From: Meiothermus hypogaeus
Lineage (GTDB): Bacteria > Deinococcota > Deinococci > Deinococcales > Thermaceae
NCBI RefSeq assembly: GCF_003574035.1
Contig: NZ_QWKY01000028.1
Coordinates: 1 to 40,248 of the forward strand
Direction: 5' to 3'
Length of the DNA: 40,248 nucleotides
The first letter of the stretch is position 1. Every line of letters begins with the position of its first letter. Made by a program: the position numbers and the translations under genes. Below, in pieces: positions 1-8,594 of the stretch. The notes beneath the pieces are model-generated. The model made no database searches and was not told where the DNA came from. It was given only the letters and a program-made list of their open reading frames with translations.

Positions 1-2
1 CT

Positions 3-179
3 GAGCTGCAGCCCGTGGAACGAACCTGGGGGCTGATTGATGGGGTGGTGGCCAATGGGCAGGTGGAGGATGAAGAGGCACTGTGGAGCAAAGTGGAAGC
101 CCGCTGTGCCTACCTGCAGACCCAGCCTGCGCTCGTACAGAGCTACACCCTGTTTCATTGGTGGCCAATGGGATGCTAA
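3..179 (+). CDS. IS630-type transposase, C-terminal fragment (runs off the left edge)
   Basis: The frame starting at base 3 is open to a TAA at 177-179 and encodes the last 58 residues of a protein. It opens with ELQPVERTWG, which matches the conserved P-E-L-x-P-x-E-x-x-W block around the catalytic glutamate of IS630/Tc1-type DDE transposases. It ends in SYTLFHWWPMGC, a tail I associate with the same family. The rest of the transposase and the left end of the element lie outside the window, so I cannot tell whether the copy is intact. The right end of the insertion sequence should lie within the next 100 bases, but I could not fix an inverted repeat without the left end. It points toward the response regulator, which is encoded on the other strand. 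Confidence 0.75.
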   Translation, partial: ELQPVERTWGLIDGVVANGQVEDEEALWSKVEARCAYLQTQPALVQSYTLFHWWPMGC

Positions 180-289
180 GAGAATGACTCAGAAGGATTT
201 TATATGAGACGCATCGGATGCTCGATGGCATCCAACCTGGGCTTGCAGCGGTTGCTTGTAAGCCCAACGAATCTGGCGCGAGGCGTTTC

Positions 290-973
290 TCAATCCTCAC
301 GCAGCACGTATCCCACCCCGCGCACCGTGTGAATCAGGCGGCGCTCGCCGGTGCCCTCGAGCTTCTTGCGCAAATACCCAATGTACACGTCCACTACGTT
401 GGAGCCGCCCTGGTAGCCCGGCCAGACCTTTTCTTCAATCTCGAAGCGGCTGAAGACCTTGCCAGGGCTCTTGGCCAGCAGCTCCAGCAACTCAAACTCC
501 TTGTTGGAGAACTCGATACGCCGCCCGGCCCGATAGACCTCACGACCCTCCAGGTTAATAATCAGGTCGGAGACGCGAATCTCGCCGGTGATGGCCGGGG
601 TTACCCGGCGCAGGTGGGCGCGGATGCGGGCCAGCAGCTCCTCGATGCTGAAGGGCTTGACCAGATAGTCGTCGGCCCCGGCGTCCAGCCCCTCGACCTT
701 GTCCTCCACCCGGTCTTTGGCGGTCAGAATCACAATGGGCACGTTGGAGGTTTTGCGTATCCGGCGGGCCACCTCGAGGCCGTCCATCACCGGCAGCATC
801 AGGTCCATCACCACCAGGTTGGGGTTGGTCTCGCGGAAACGTGAAAGCCCGGTGATGCCGTCATAAGCCACCTCGGTGCGGTAGCCTTCGGCCTGGAGCT
901 CGAGCTCGATAAAGCGGGCGATGTCCTTCTCGTCTTCGACGATCAGGATTAAGGGTTGATCCATGCCTTCCAT
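290..973 (-). CDS. OmpR/PhoB-family response regulator
   Basis: Two-component DNA-binding response regulator of 227 residues. The receiver domain (about 8-120) has the acidic pair E13/D14, phospho-acceptor D57 in VVMDLMLP, T84 in ILTAKD and K106 in YLVKPF. A winged-helix output domain follows (about 130-225) with the typical ending [10 protein letters not shown]. All residues needed for phosphorylation are present. No sensor kinase gene is next to it: downstream is the IS630 remnant and upstream a repeat element and mutS2, so its partner is unknown. A TACCCT box 6 bases before this ATG would suit leaderless transcription; a second ATG three codons in (at 964) is an alternative start. Two inverted repeats upstream (993-1028) may be operators. 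Confidence 0.93.
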   Translation of the reverse strand: MEGMDQPLILIVEDEKDIARFIELELQAEGYRTEVAYDGITGLSRFRETNPNLVVMDLMLPVMDGLEVARRIRKTSNVPIVILTAKDRVEDKVEGLDAGADDYLVKPFSIEELLARIRAHLRRVTPAITGEIRVSDLIINLEGREVYRAGRRIEFSNKEFELLELLAKSPGKVFSRFEIEEKVWPGYQGGSNVVDVYIGYLRKKLEGTGERRLIHTVRGVGYVLRED

Positions 974-992
974 ATCAGCAGGGTAGCTGGAT

Positions 993-1028
993 TTCTCATG
1001 AGAATCATGGCTAATCCACTAAGGATTA
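993..1028. promoter_or_regulatory. Paired inverted repeats upstream of the response regulator
   Basis: A perfect 12-bp palindrome TTCTCATGAGAA (993-1004) is followed by a second inverted repeat, TAATCC-5 nt-GGATTA (1012-1028). They lie 20-55 bases upstream of the response regulator start, the right place for regulator binding. Which protein binds them is unknown; autoregulation by the response regulator is one possibility. Confidence 0.35.
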
Positions 1029-1124
1029 ACTCACTTTTACGACTTGGATGAGACCATCGCCAGGAGTGGCTGCGGCTAAAGGGGATAGCCCTTGGCTTGA
1101 AGGATGTTGTAGTTCACAGGTCTT

Positions 1125-1253
1125 ATACCAGATTCGGTCAGTTCGGCGCCGGATGGCGGCGAACTAACCCGACCGAAGGGAGTGCTCTAGGATTCAAAAA
1201 GATAGCCTATGGTGGTCTTTGGTTTGAATGATTATCTTTATTGAATCCGGTAT
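1125..1253. repeat. Palindromic repeat element, copy 1 (no 38-bp unit)
   Basis: This 129-bp copy runs from ATACCAGATTC to GAATCCGGTAT, the ends shared by the other copies. The left-end hairpin is diverged, with arms around a short GCCGGATGGC loop, and the right-end hairpin is also degraded. It has no 38-bp unit and lacks the GCAAGACGCTTTCTTCG block. It looks like an old or minimal version of the family. It fills most of the 389-bp gap between mutS2 and the response regulator; the remainder (1254-1362) shows no gene or clear signal. Confidence 0.8.
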
Positions 1254-1362
1254 TAGGTCTCAGGTCGAACCTGGGGGATATTGAAACGGGCGTTGGGCTC
1301 TGCTTATCTAGACCTCAAGTCGTTTTTCATTGGAGAATCGCCAAAATGGCACTCCATTTGCT

Positions 1363-3615
1363 TCAAATACGCAGATGCACCACCGTGACCCCATGCCCAC
1401 CCTCGTACGGGACGGCATCGTGGAAAGTTTCTACCCGGCGGTCACGCTTGAGCGAATCGCGCAAGGCGTTGCGCAAGGCACCTGTGCCCTTGCCATGCAA
1501 GAGGCGCACAGGGGTAGTAGCGGTGGCCTTGGCTTCGGCCAGATAATCGTCCACGGCCAGCAAGGCTTCCTCCACCGTTAGCCCCCGCAGGTTAAGTTCG
1601 CTGGCAATTTTGGCTTTGTGCTGGACACGGCCCTCCGATTTGCGGGATTTGGGTTCCTCTCTGGGTTGCAATCGAGCGATGGGTACGGTGAGCCGTACCG
1701 CACCCATTTGCAGTACGGCTTCCTGACCCCTGAGTTCGACAATGGTTCCCTGGCCACCATACTCGGGCACCTCCACCACAGACCCCGGTTGTAAGCCCGG
1801 CCTGGGTGTTGCGGTTTTTTCTGGGCGCTGGTAGCGGCTTCGTAGCTGAATAAGCTCCTGCATAACCTGCCCCTGGCCCTGGGTTTTGCTGCGCTCACGG
1901 GTCTGGCGGATGCGCTCTTGCGCTTCCCTTACCACCTGTTCGGCCTGGGCGCGGGCTTCCTCGAGCAAGCGTTCCTTGTTTTGTGTTAGTTCGGCGAGTT
2001 GCCGGGTCAGCTCCTGCTCCAAGCCCTTGACCCTATGCTGCTGGTGCTCGGCTACCTGCCGCGCTTCCCTCAAACGTTCACGTTCGACCTCGAGCGCAGC
2101 CAGCAAGCGCTCCAGCCGCCCCCCCTCGGGCCCCAGCAAAGCCTCGGCCCGCTCGAGCTGAGCCTGTGGAAAACCTAGCCGCCGGGCAATCGAGAGGGCA
2201 TAGCTGCGCCCCGGCGCCCCTACTACCAGTTCGTAGGTGGGTCTCAGGTGCTCCAGATCAAAGCGCATCGAGGCGTTTTGCACACCCGGAGTGTCCTGGG
2301 CAAAAGCCTTCAGGGGGGAAAGGTGGGTGGTAATCAGCCCGCGTACCCCCTTTTGCAGTAATCCCTCCACAAAGGCTTGCGCGAGCGCTGCACCCTCCTC
2401 GGGGTCGGTGCCCGAGCCGAGCTCGTCGATCAGCACCAGGCTATGGGGGGTGGCCGCTTCCAGTACCTCTTTGAGTTTGAGCACGTGGGCCGCGAAGGTG
2501 GAGAGGCTTTCCTGGAGCGATTGCTGGTCGCCGATGTCCACAAACAGTCTGTCCGGGAAGGCCAGTTCGGCGGCTTCGGCAGCCACAAACAGCCCACACT
2601 GGGCCATCAGCACTGCCAGGCCCAGGGTTTTCAAGAGGGCGGTCTTGCCCCCCATGTTGGGGCCGGTGACCAGTAAGATTCGCCCTTCTGCCGAGAGGGC
2701 CAGGTCGTTGCTGACGGGATTTTTGATAAGCGGATGGCGGGCGGACTTGAGAAGGTAATGCCCCTCCTGGTTCAGTTGGGGTCGCGCCAGGCTCCAGTCC
2801 TCGGCCAGGCTCGCAGCAGCGCGGGCGATGTCGAGTTCGGTGAGGGCGTGGAGGGTTTCATCGAGCTCGAGGTCGCCCCCCAGAATAGCCGATAGCTCGA
2901 AGAGCACCCGGTTGACCTCGGCTTCTTCCTCGAGCCGCAGGCTGGCGAGCTGGTTGTTGAGGGGCACCACCGCAGAAGGCTCCATGTACACGGTGAGCCC
3001 CGAGTCGGACTGATCCAGGATGATACCCGGAATTTTGTGCTGGAAGCTGGCCTTGACCGGAATCACGTAGCGTTCGCGCCGTAAGGTGATGAAGCGCTCC
3101 TGGATGGCCTCTGGCTGCCGGTCCATCAGCTGGTGCAGCCTGTCCTGAATCTGCTCACGCAAGGGGTTCACCCGCCGACGGATTTCCCGCAGCCGGGGGG
3201 TGGCCTCGTCCCGCACGTGGCCTGCTTGGTCCAGGCACTCCCGGATGCGCCGCAGGAAGTAGGTGTGCTCCCCGATGCGGGCCGCCAGGGCCTTCAAATG
3301 CTCGCCAATCTCCAAAAGCTCGTGCTTGAGGGCCACTGCTGCTTCCAGGCTGGCGGCCACTTCGCGCAGCTGCAAACCTTCCAGCCGCAGTCCTTCCCTG
3401 GCGGCTACTAGGGCGGGTCGTAGATCGGAGATGCCCCCCAGCCGATAGGGGTAGGCCAGGGCCTCGGCCACGGTGGCCTGCTGGGCCTGGGCCTCCTCGA
3501 GGGTGGCCCGGGGTTGTAATGCTAGGAGCGCCTCCCGGCCCATAAAGGTAGAGGCCCGCTCGGCCAGGGCCTCTCGGATACGGTCAAAATCCAGCGCTTC
3601 AAGAACCCCTTGCAT
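1363..3615 (-). CDS. mutS2: MutS2, endonuclease/ribosome-associated ATPase with Smr domain
   Basis: MutS2 of 750 residues, the usual length. The N-terminal half is the MutS core/lever part (about 1-300). The ATPase follows with Walker A GPNMGGKT at about 318-325 and Walker B LVLIDELGSGTDP further on. A long charged coiled coil (about 500-610) leads to a C-terminal Smr nuclease domain with LRGLTVEEAL and the HGKGTG motif. MutS2 suppresses homologous recombination in Thermus and Helicobacter and acts on collided ribosomes in Bacillus; which role dominates here cannot be read from sequence. I chose the ATG at 3615 (MQGVLEALDF); an in-frame TTG two codons upstream is possible. A TATACT box lies at 3633-3638. 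The gene stands alone, with no mismatch-repair partner nearby. Confidence 0.95.
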   Translation of the reverse strand: MQGVLEALDFDRIREALAERASTFMGREALLALQPRATLEEAQAQQATVAEALAYPYRLGGISDLRPALVAAREGLRLEGLQLREVAASLEAAVALKHELLEIGEHLKALAARIGEHTYFLRRIRECLDQAGHVRDEATPRLREIRRRVNPLREQIQDRLHQLMDRQPEAIQERFITLRRERYVIPVKASFQHKIPGIILDQSDSGLTVYMEPSAVVPLNNQLASLRLEEEAEVNRVLFELSAILGGDLELDETLHALTELDIARAAASLAEDWSLARPQLNQEGHYLLKSARHPLIKNPVSNDLALSAEGRILLVTGPNMGGKTALLKTLGLAVLMAQCGLFVAAEAAELAFPDRLFVDIGDQQSLQESLSTFAAHVLKLKEVLEAATPHSLVLIDELGSGTDPEEGAALAQAFVEGLLQKGVRGLITTHLSPLKAFAQDTPGVQNASMRFDLEHLRPTYELVVGAPGRSYALSIARRLGFPQAQLERAEALLGPEGGRLERLLAALEVERERLREARQVAEHQQHRVKGLEQELTRQLAELTQNKERLLEEARAQAEQVVREAQERIRQTRERSKTQGQGQVMQELIQLRSRYQRPEKTATPRPGLQPGSVVEVPEYGGQGTIVELRGQEAVLQMGAVRLTVPIARLQPREEPKSRKSEGRVQHKAKIASELNLRGLTVEEALLAVDDYLAEAKATATTPVRLLHGKGTGALRNALRDSLKRDRRVETFHDAVPYEGGHGVTVVHLRI

Positions 3616-3678
3616 ACCCAACCCAAAGGGTAAGTATAGCTCAGCGGCCCTTGCAGGATGCGACCTGGGTTACCTACC

Positions 3679-3706
3679 GCTAGGGCAACCGCAAAGTTGC
3701 CCTAGC
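3679..3706. repeat. Strong hairpin (11-bp stem, 6-nt loop)
   Basis: GCTAGGGCAAC and GTTGCCCTAGC form a perfect 11-bp stem around CGCAAA. It is the first of several hairpins in the 338-bp gap (3622-3959) between mutS2 and the glycosidase operon. There is no T tract next to it on either strand, so it is not a classical terminator. Confidence 0.7.
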
Positions 3707-3720
3707 GCACCCTTCCTAGA

Positions 3721-3830
3721 CGTTGCCACCCACGAAAACGAGAATGCGTCTGCGCCCAGACGCATGTTACGCACCCAAGCGTGGGCCGGGCCCGGCCCAC
3801 GCTTGGGTTTCGAGTTTCCGGGCGGCAACG
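3721..3830. other. Nested palindromic structure (possible three-way junction)
   Basis: The outer arms CGTTGCCACCC (3721-3731) and GGGCGGCAACG (3820-3830) pair with one mismatch. Inside lie two further hairpins: ATGCGTCTG/CAGACGCAT (3744-3765) and a perfect 36-bp palindrome (3773-3808) centred on CCGGGCCCGG. Transcribed from either strand, the 110 bases would fold into a three-way junction. It lies downstream of the malF-malG-glycosidase operon and upstream of mutS2, both read on the minus strand. It may be an operon-end structure, a REP-like element or a structured RNA. No coding frame is supported here. The rest of the gap holds only a weak CCCC-ACAA-GGGG hairpin near 3900-3915. Confidence 0.55.
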
Positions 3831-3959
3831 GTTCTGTCTGGGATAGAGGATTCTTGATTCTCGGGAGGCTCATTCTATGTGAAGAGCGCCCTAACCGTCC
3901 CCCACAAGGGGAGAGGGGAGTGTGCCTTGTGGTTTTCTGACTATGCGGTTGCCTTGTAC

Positions 3960-5702
3960 CTAACGCAGCAAGCGAAAAATCCCTAAACCCAAAAGCCGAA
4001 CAGAGCCCCCTACCCTTTGACCAGTTAAGAGATTCTCGGCCTGGGGGAGCTGCACCTCGGTGGGCTCCAAAGCCGCGTATACCCAGACCTCTTCACCATC
4101 GTAGAGGCGCTTGTAGCCCAGTAGCTTTTCCGAAACCTGCAGGGGTTGCAAGCCGCCTCGGCGCAGGGCCGGGGTATTTTTCTTGAGCCAGATGAGCTTT
4201 TTTGTCCAGGTCAGCACTTCTTTGTTCCACCTGCGCTCGTCCCAGGGAAACGTTCCCCGGCACATGGGGTCGCCGTTCCAGTCTGTGTAAGGGTTGGCCT
4301 GGTCGAGGCCAATTTCGTCACCGTAGTAAAGGCCCGGCGCACCCGGAAAGGTCAGCAAGATGCCCAAAGCCAGCTTGAACCGCTCCACATCCCCCTTGAG
4401 CCGCCAGAGCGCCCGGGGGATGTCATGGCTACTGATCAGGGTGTACATGCTTTGGCGGAGCTGAAGCGGCAAGGCCGTGTAGTGATCCCACAAGGTCTCC
4501 CAGAGCTCTTCGGTTGAGACTGCCACATCCCACCCATACACATTCTTACCCGACAGCCACTCCATCAGGGGGTTGGCGAACCCTGCGTAGTGCATGGAGC
4601 CATCCAGGGTGTGAGCCCGCAGGGTGGGCAGGGTGTCGAAAAACAGCTCACCAAACACCAAGGCCTCGGGGTTTTCCTCTACGCTGTTGTGCTTGATCAG
4701 GCGCAGAATTTCGCTGTTGCGGCGGTCGGTGCCTCCCTCGCCCATCTGGTGGGCCACATCCAGCCGCCAGCCATCGGCCCCCTTGCGAATCCAGTGCCGC
4801 ACCGGGGCGTGATAGCCGTCCAGCCAGCGCTCCACCGTGAGGGGGTTGGCGTAGTCCAGCTTGGGCAGGGTTTTGACGCCAAAGAAAGCCGCATAGGAGC
4901 CATCGGCATAAAAGGTGAACTGTCCGGCCTCGGGGGCGGTGGGGTCGTGCAGGGCTTTCTGGAAGTCGGGGTGGCTGTTGCCGATGTGGTTGAACACCCC
5001 GTCCAGCACCAGTTTCATACCCCGGCGGTGCAGGGCCTCTACCAGCCGGTCAAAGGCTTCGTTGCCGCCTAGGTGGGGGTCTACGTTCAGGTAATCGCGC
5101 GCATCGTAGCGGTGATTGGAGCCCGAGGGCAGGATGGGATTAAGGTACAGGACCTCGACGCCCAGGTCTTGCAGATAGTCCAGCTTTTCCAGGATGCCCT
5201 CGAGGTCGCCGCCGTAGTGCTGAATGGGCCCCTCGCCCGGCCCGTAGCCCAGCGGTTCGTCCCAGTCTTTCTTCACGATGGGCCGCCCTTGATAGAGCCA
5301 CTCGCCGGTTTGCGGGTCGTTGTGGGGGTTGCCGTTGCGAAAGCGGTCGGGGAATATCTGATAGAACACCGCCCCCACCGCCCAGTCCGGTACGGTGGGT
5401 TGGGCCAGCAGGTGAAAAAACTTGTCGTAGCGTGGCAGGGCCCCGCGCAGCCCATCTGCGGTCAGGTAGGTTTTTTCTTGAGGCAGGAAAAAGCAGTAGC
5501 GCAGGGGCGAGCTGTATAGCGGAAGCCGAATCTCTAGCCCCCCCGCTATGGCCTTCATGGGCCGGCGCTCCACCTCGCCGTAGCGCTCGAGGATCAAAAA
5601 ACCCTCTTTGGCCGGTGTTTTTAGCCGCAGGGTGATTTCCTGTCCCAGCTCTGGTCTAAGGGGGTCTACACAGAAAGGTTCCCAGTCGTGGTAGTGCCTC
5701 AT
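3960..5702 (-). CDS. GH13 alpha-glycosidase (neopullulanase / maltogenic amylase type)
   Basis: Alpha-amylase-superfamily enzyme of 580 residues that should cleave maltodextrins after import. An N-terminal beta domain (about 1-100) precedes the barrel. The four GH13 regions are present: DGVFNH (234-239), GWRLDVAH with nucleophile D315, FGELF with acid/base E352, and ISSHD with D427. The N-terminal domain plus a barrel of this type is characteristic of the neopullulanase/cyclomaltodextrinase group; the exact substrate is not certain. No signal peptide is visible, so it is probably cytoplasmic. The start ATG overlaps the malG stop as ATGA, which implies translational coupling. The reading frame stays open a further 98 codons upstream inside malG, but that part is malG antiframe and not protein-like. 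Confidence 0.92.
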   Translation of the reverse strand: MRHYHDWEPFCVDPLRPELGQEITLRLKTPAKEGFLILERYGEVERRPMKAIAGGLEIRLPLYSSPLRYCFFLPQEKTYLTADGLRGALPRYDKFFHLLAQPTVPDWAVGAVFYQIFPDRFRNGNPHNDPQTGEWLYQGRPIVKKDWDEPLGYGPGEGPIQHYGGDLEGILEKLDYLQDLGVEVLYLNPILPSGSNHRYDARDYLNVDPHLGGNEAFDRLVEALHRRGMKLVLDGVFNHIGNSHPDFQKALHDPTAPEAGQFTFYADGSYAAFFGVKTLPKLDYANPLTVERWLDGYHAPVRHWIRKGADGWRLDVAHQMGEGGTDRRNSEILRLIKHNSVEENPEALVFGELFFDTLPTLRAHTLDGSMHYAGFANPLMEWLSGKNVYGWDVAVSTEELWETLWDHYTALPLQLRQSMYTLISSHDIPRALWRLKGDVERFKLALGILLTFPGAPGLYYGDEIGLDQANPYTDWNGDPMCRGTFPWDERRWNKEVLTWTKKLIWLKKNTPALRRGGLQPLQVSEKLLGYKRLYDGEEVWVYAALEPTEVQLPQAENLLTGQRVGGSVRLLGLGIFRLLR

Positions 5703-7027
5703 TCCTTCACCGAGCCTGCAGTGTATCCCGATACGAAATAACGCTGGAACCCGTAGAAGGTCAGCAGAATGGGCAGCGAACCCAGCACCGCCGCCGCTGC
5801 AAAGAGCCCCCAGCGGGTGGAGAACTGCCCGGTAGTAAAGTTGCGCAGCCCCATTCCCACCGTCCAGGACTCCACCCCGGTGAGGAACAGGTTCGCCACA
5901 ATAAACTCCGAGTAAGTGCCTACAAACTGTAGCAAAAAGATAAACACGAACATGGGCGCCGAAAGGGGCATCAGGATTTTGGTAAAGACCTGCCACTTGC
6001 TGGCCCCGTCAATCAGGGCGGCTTCCTCCAGGCTCTTGGAGATGCTTTCCAGAAAACCCTTGTAGACCCAGGTTCCAAAGCTGATAATGCCGCCCGAATA
6101 GGCCAGCACCAGGCCGGTAAAGGTATTCAGGAGGCCCAGGTTGGAAATCAGGATGTAGGTCGCAACCAGGCCCAAGAACCCCGGGAACATCTGAATGAAA
6201 ATAAACACCAGCAGCATGGTGTAGCGCCCCGGAAAGTTGAACCGGGCAAACGCATAGCCTGCCGTAGCGGTCAGCAGTACCGCCAGGATGCCGGTAATAC
6301 CGGAAACAAACAAGGTATTGCGCACCCACAGCACAAACTTGGCCTCGGTGCCCTGGCCGGTGAACTGGGCAGGGGAGAGGAAGATGACCAGGATGAAGCT
6401 GAGGATGGCAAAGATTGTCAGGCTGCGTCCTTGTAGCAAGGCCCAGGGGCTGTCGGTTCGGTCGTCCCCAATGATACGGCGATAGGCAGCCATGGCAATG
6501 ACAAGGACCAGGCATAGGGCTGCAATCGCCAGCAAGACCGCCTGGTAAGGGTAGAGGATAAAGCCATCGAAAAGTTTGGCGTAGTTTTCCCAGCTAAGTT
6601 GCGAGAAGTCCGGTATCACCCGGGCCCGCACCAGCAGGTTGTCGCTGGCTGGGGGCAGAATGCGATAAAGGGTATTGCGGGGGTCGAAGGAGGCGGCCAG
6701 AATTTGCAGCACAGGATAATAGGCAAAGACCAGCACCAAAAACATGAACAGGTGGGTGAGGCCCTGCCCAAAGAGGGGCCAGAAGCTGCGCTTGCGACGG
6801 GTGCGGCTATTGTTGATATAGGTGACCAGCCAGGCGTAGGCCAGAATCAGCCCGATGATAATCAGGAGGCCGCTCAGGGCATAGACCCAGCCGTTCTCGA
6901 CGCGAATAAAACCTGGAGGGGTGTTGGGCTGAATGCGGGCCAGGAGGCCGGGGAAGTAGACAAAAAGCACCCAGGCAGCCAGGAGGCCGAGCACCGCCCA
7001 GCCGAGGTAACGTGAAAGGGCAGCCAT
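5699..7027 (-). CDS. malG: Maltose/maltodextrin ABC transporter permease MalG
   Basis: Inner-membrane permease of 442 residues for a carbohydrate ABC importer. The C-terminal two thirds carry the transmembrane core with the EAA loop EAALIDGASKWQVF, which contacts the ATPase. The protein is much longer than Escherichia coli MalG (296 residues) because of an N-terminal extension with extra membrane segments (about 1-150) containing a basic stretch NNSRTRRKR. A good ribosome site (AAGGAGGT) lies 6-7 bases before the ATG. The start overlaps the malF stop by one base (TGATG) and the stop overlaps the glycosidase start. The operon lacks both the binding protein and the ATPase; a MalE-like gene is about 10 kb away and the ATPase is probably elsewhere. 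Confidence 0.93.
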   Translation of the reverse strand: MAALSRYLGWAVLGLLAAWVLFVYFPGLLARIQPNTPPGFIRVENGWVYALSGLLIIIGLILAYAWLVTYINNSRTRRKRSFWPLFGQGLTHLFMFLVLVFAYYPVLQILAASFDPRNTLYRILPPASDNLLVRARVIPDFSQLSWENYAKLFDGFILYPYQAVLLAIAALCLVLVIAMAAYRRIIGDDRTDSPWALLQGRSLTIFAILSFILVIFLSPAQFTGQGTEAKFVLWVRNTLFVSGITGILAVLLTATAGYAFARFNFPGRYTMLLVFIFIQMFPGFLGLVATYILISNLGLLNTFTGLVLAYSGGIISFGTWVYKGFLESISKSLEEAALIDGASKWQVFTKILMPLSAPMFVFIFLLQFVGTYSEFIVANLFLTGVESWTVGMGLRNFTTGQFSTRWGLFAAAAVLGSLPILLTFYGFQRYFVSGYTAGSVKE

Positions 7028-8379
7028 CAGCGCACCTCCTTGAGGGCACCGGTAAAGCGGAAGTTAATGAGGCTAATAGCCACGGTGAGGAAGAAAATCA
7101 GGATGGATATGGCCCCTCCGAGGCCGTAGGCCTGGCCTCCGTCGGACTGGAAGGCTGTTTTATAGGCCCAGGTGATGAGGATGTCGGCAGCCTGGGCAGT
7201 GGAAGGGCGCCCTTCGACTCCCGGTTGCACCCCCATCAGATAAATCAGCCCAAAATTGTTAAAGTTGAAGGCAAACGAGCCCAGCACCAATGGGATGAAG
7301 GGCTGGCGCAGCAGGGGCAAGGTGATGCCGGTGAGGGTCTGAAGGCCATTGGCCCCGTCTATTTTGGCCGCCTCGTACACATCATCGGAGATGGTAGAGA
7401 GGGCGCCCAGGGTGGCGGTCATCCAGTAGGGAAACCCCAGCCACAGGCTGATAAACAGGGCCGATACCTTGAACCACTCGGGGTCGGTAAGCCAGGGAAC
7501 CGGGTAGGAGCCCAGCAGCCCCAACAAGCGGTTGATGGGGCCAAACTGCACGTTGAGCATGGCGGTGAAAATCTGCACGCTGATGACCACCGGAATGGCC
7601 CAGGAGATGATCAGGGCCGTGCGATAAAAGCCCCGCAAAGCCAGGTTTTTGTTGTTGAGCATCAGGCCCAGAACGAGTCCCGGGATGGCCCCCACAAACA
7701 CGGCACCCGCTGCGAAAATGATGTTCCAGATCAGCACTGGAATCAGAATGGTGCCTGCGCGGCTAAAAATCTCGGCAAAATTGCGGAAGCCGATAAACTT
7801 GAAGTCGTTGATTTTGTAGACCAGGGTGGGGGTGAAGGGCGGAGGCGCGGTGAGGGTGATGGTGCCCCCGCTGGCCTGCTCTGCGGTCACGCGGGCTCGC
7901 TGGGTACGGGTGGTGATTTCCAGGGCCTGGCCGGCGCAGTCGGGCTGGTCGCAGCGCAGCAGGTCGTGGGCGTTGCCGTCCACAAACAACTGCCGTTCTT
8001 CCACGCGCACAACCTCGGTCTCGGTGGAGCGGTCGGGTTTGCCGTTGCGGATGCCGGTGTAATCGGTGAAACCATAGTAGATGGTCAGGATGATGGGAAA
8101 CAGCGTGAAGGCCAGCAAGAAGGTGATGGCCGGGAGGAGGTAGTACCAGTCGGTCAGGTAGGGAACCCGCCGCCCCAGCAATACCAAAATGGGGATGAGG
8201 ACAATGGTGCCAAAAACTAGAATCAGGTAGCCAGGGTAGCCTTCATCTACCGGCCTGGGGAAGGCAGCTTGCAAACCCCAGAAAATTAGCAATCCGACCA
8301 GCGCAGCGACGATTAGGGCTCCACCCAACAACCCAATCGCGATCAAAAAACCTCGAGCGCCAGGGGGGGAACGATACAT
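7027..8379 (-). CDS. malF: Maltose/maltodextrin ABC transporter permease MalF
   Basis: First gene of the malF-malG-glycosidase operon, 450 residues. Two N-terminal membrane segments (about 10-80) and a third near 80-110 are followed by a soluble, probably extracytoplasmic region (about 110-190) containing two cysteines in LLRCDQPDCAG. The permease core follows, with the EAA loop EAAKIDGANGLQTL. Large periplasmic insertions are known in MalF proteins. The ATG has a clear GGAGG site 7 bases upstream. A promoter and a LacI-type operator lie in the divergent gap to the aldehyde dehydrogenase gene. Assignment to maltose rather than another sugar rests on the linked GH13 enzyme and the shared operator with malQ. 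Confidence 0.92.
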   Translation of the reverse strand: MYRSPPGARGFLIAIGLLGGALIVAALVGLLIFWGLQAAFPRPVDEGYPGYLILVFGTIVLIPILVLLGRRVPYLTDWYYLLPAITFLLAFTLFPIILTIYYGFTDYTGIRNGKPDRSTETEVVRVEERQLFVDGNAHDLLRCDQPDCAGQALEITTRTQRARVTAEQASGGTITLTAPPPFTPTLVYKINDFKFIGFRNFAEIFSRAGTILIPVLIWNIIFAAGAVFVGAIPGLVLGLMLNNKNLALRGFYRTALIISWAIPVVISVQIFTAMLNVQFGPINRLLGLLGSYPVPWLTDPEWFKVSALFISLWLGFPYWMTATLGALSTISDDVYEAAKIDGANGLQTLTGITLPLLRQPFIPLVLGSFAFNFNNFGLIYLMGVQPGVEGRPSTAQAADILITWAYKTAFQSDGGQAYGLGGAISILIFFLTVAISLINFRFTGALKEVR

Positions 8380-8441
8380 AAAAAACCTCCGTTGACGTTG
8401 TTTGGTATGAACCCAATCAACGAACCTTTTTGAACGCCCTC

Positions 8442-8470
8442 AGCATATACAAGGCGGCCTTAATTTGTAA
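8442..8470 (-). promoter_or_regulatory. Promoter of the malF operon
   Basis: On the minus strand a -35 TTACAA (8470-8465) and a -10 TATGCT (8447-8442) are separated by exactly 17 bases. The -10 lies about 60 bases upstream of malF, leaving a normal leader with a ribosome site. This is a prediction from spacing and consensus only. Confidence 0.5.
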
Positions 8471-8504
8471 GGGCCTCGAGGCTGATTTTGGGCTAAGGGT
8501 CGTT

Positions 8505-8519
8505 ATGGAAGCGCTTTAT
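8505..8519. promoter_or_regulatory. LacI-type operator upstream of malF
   Basis: ATGGAAGCGCTTTAT, read on the minus strand as ATAAAGCGCTTCCAT, shares AAGCGCTTCCAT with the site in front of malQ (21553-21568). The GAAGCGCTTC core is typical of LacI/GalR/CcpA-family operators. It sits about 35 bases upstream of the predicted malF -35 box and 76 bases before the divergent aldehyde dehydrogenase gene, so it could in principle act on either. Confidence 0.6.
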
Positions 8520-8594
8520 TTTTTGGGTGGATTAGGCTACGGGCTTGCTGGAGATCTTGACGAGGCCGACTTTGCAGCCCACCATGGGTTTTAG

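Noticed and set aside
5703-5996. N-terminal 98-residue extension of the GH13 glycosidase
   Set aside because: The segment overlaps malG in another frame, does not look like protein of this family, and the ATGA overlap with malG gives a better start.
7012-8220. Long open frame on the plus strand opposite malF
   Set aside because: It is the mirror of malF codon bias; composition is odd (very rich in G, Q and H) and it has no recognisable domain.
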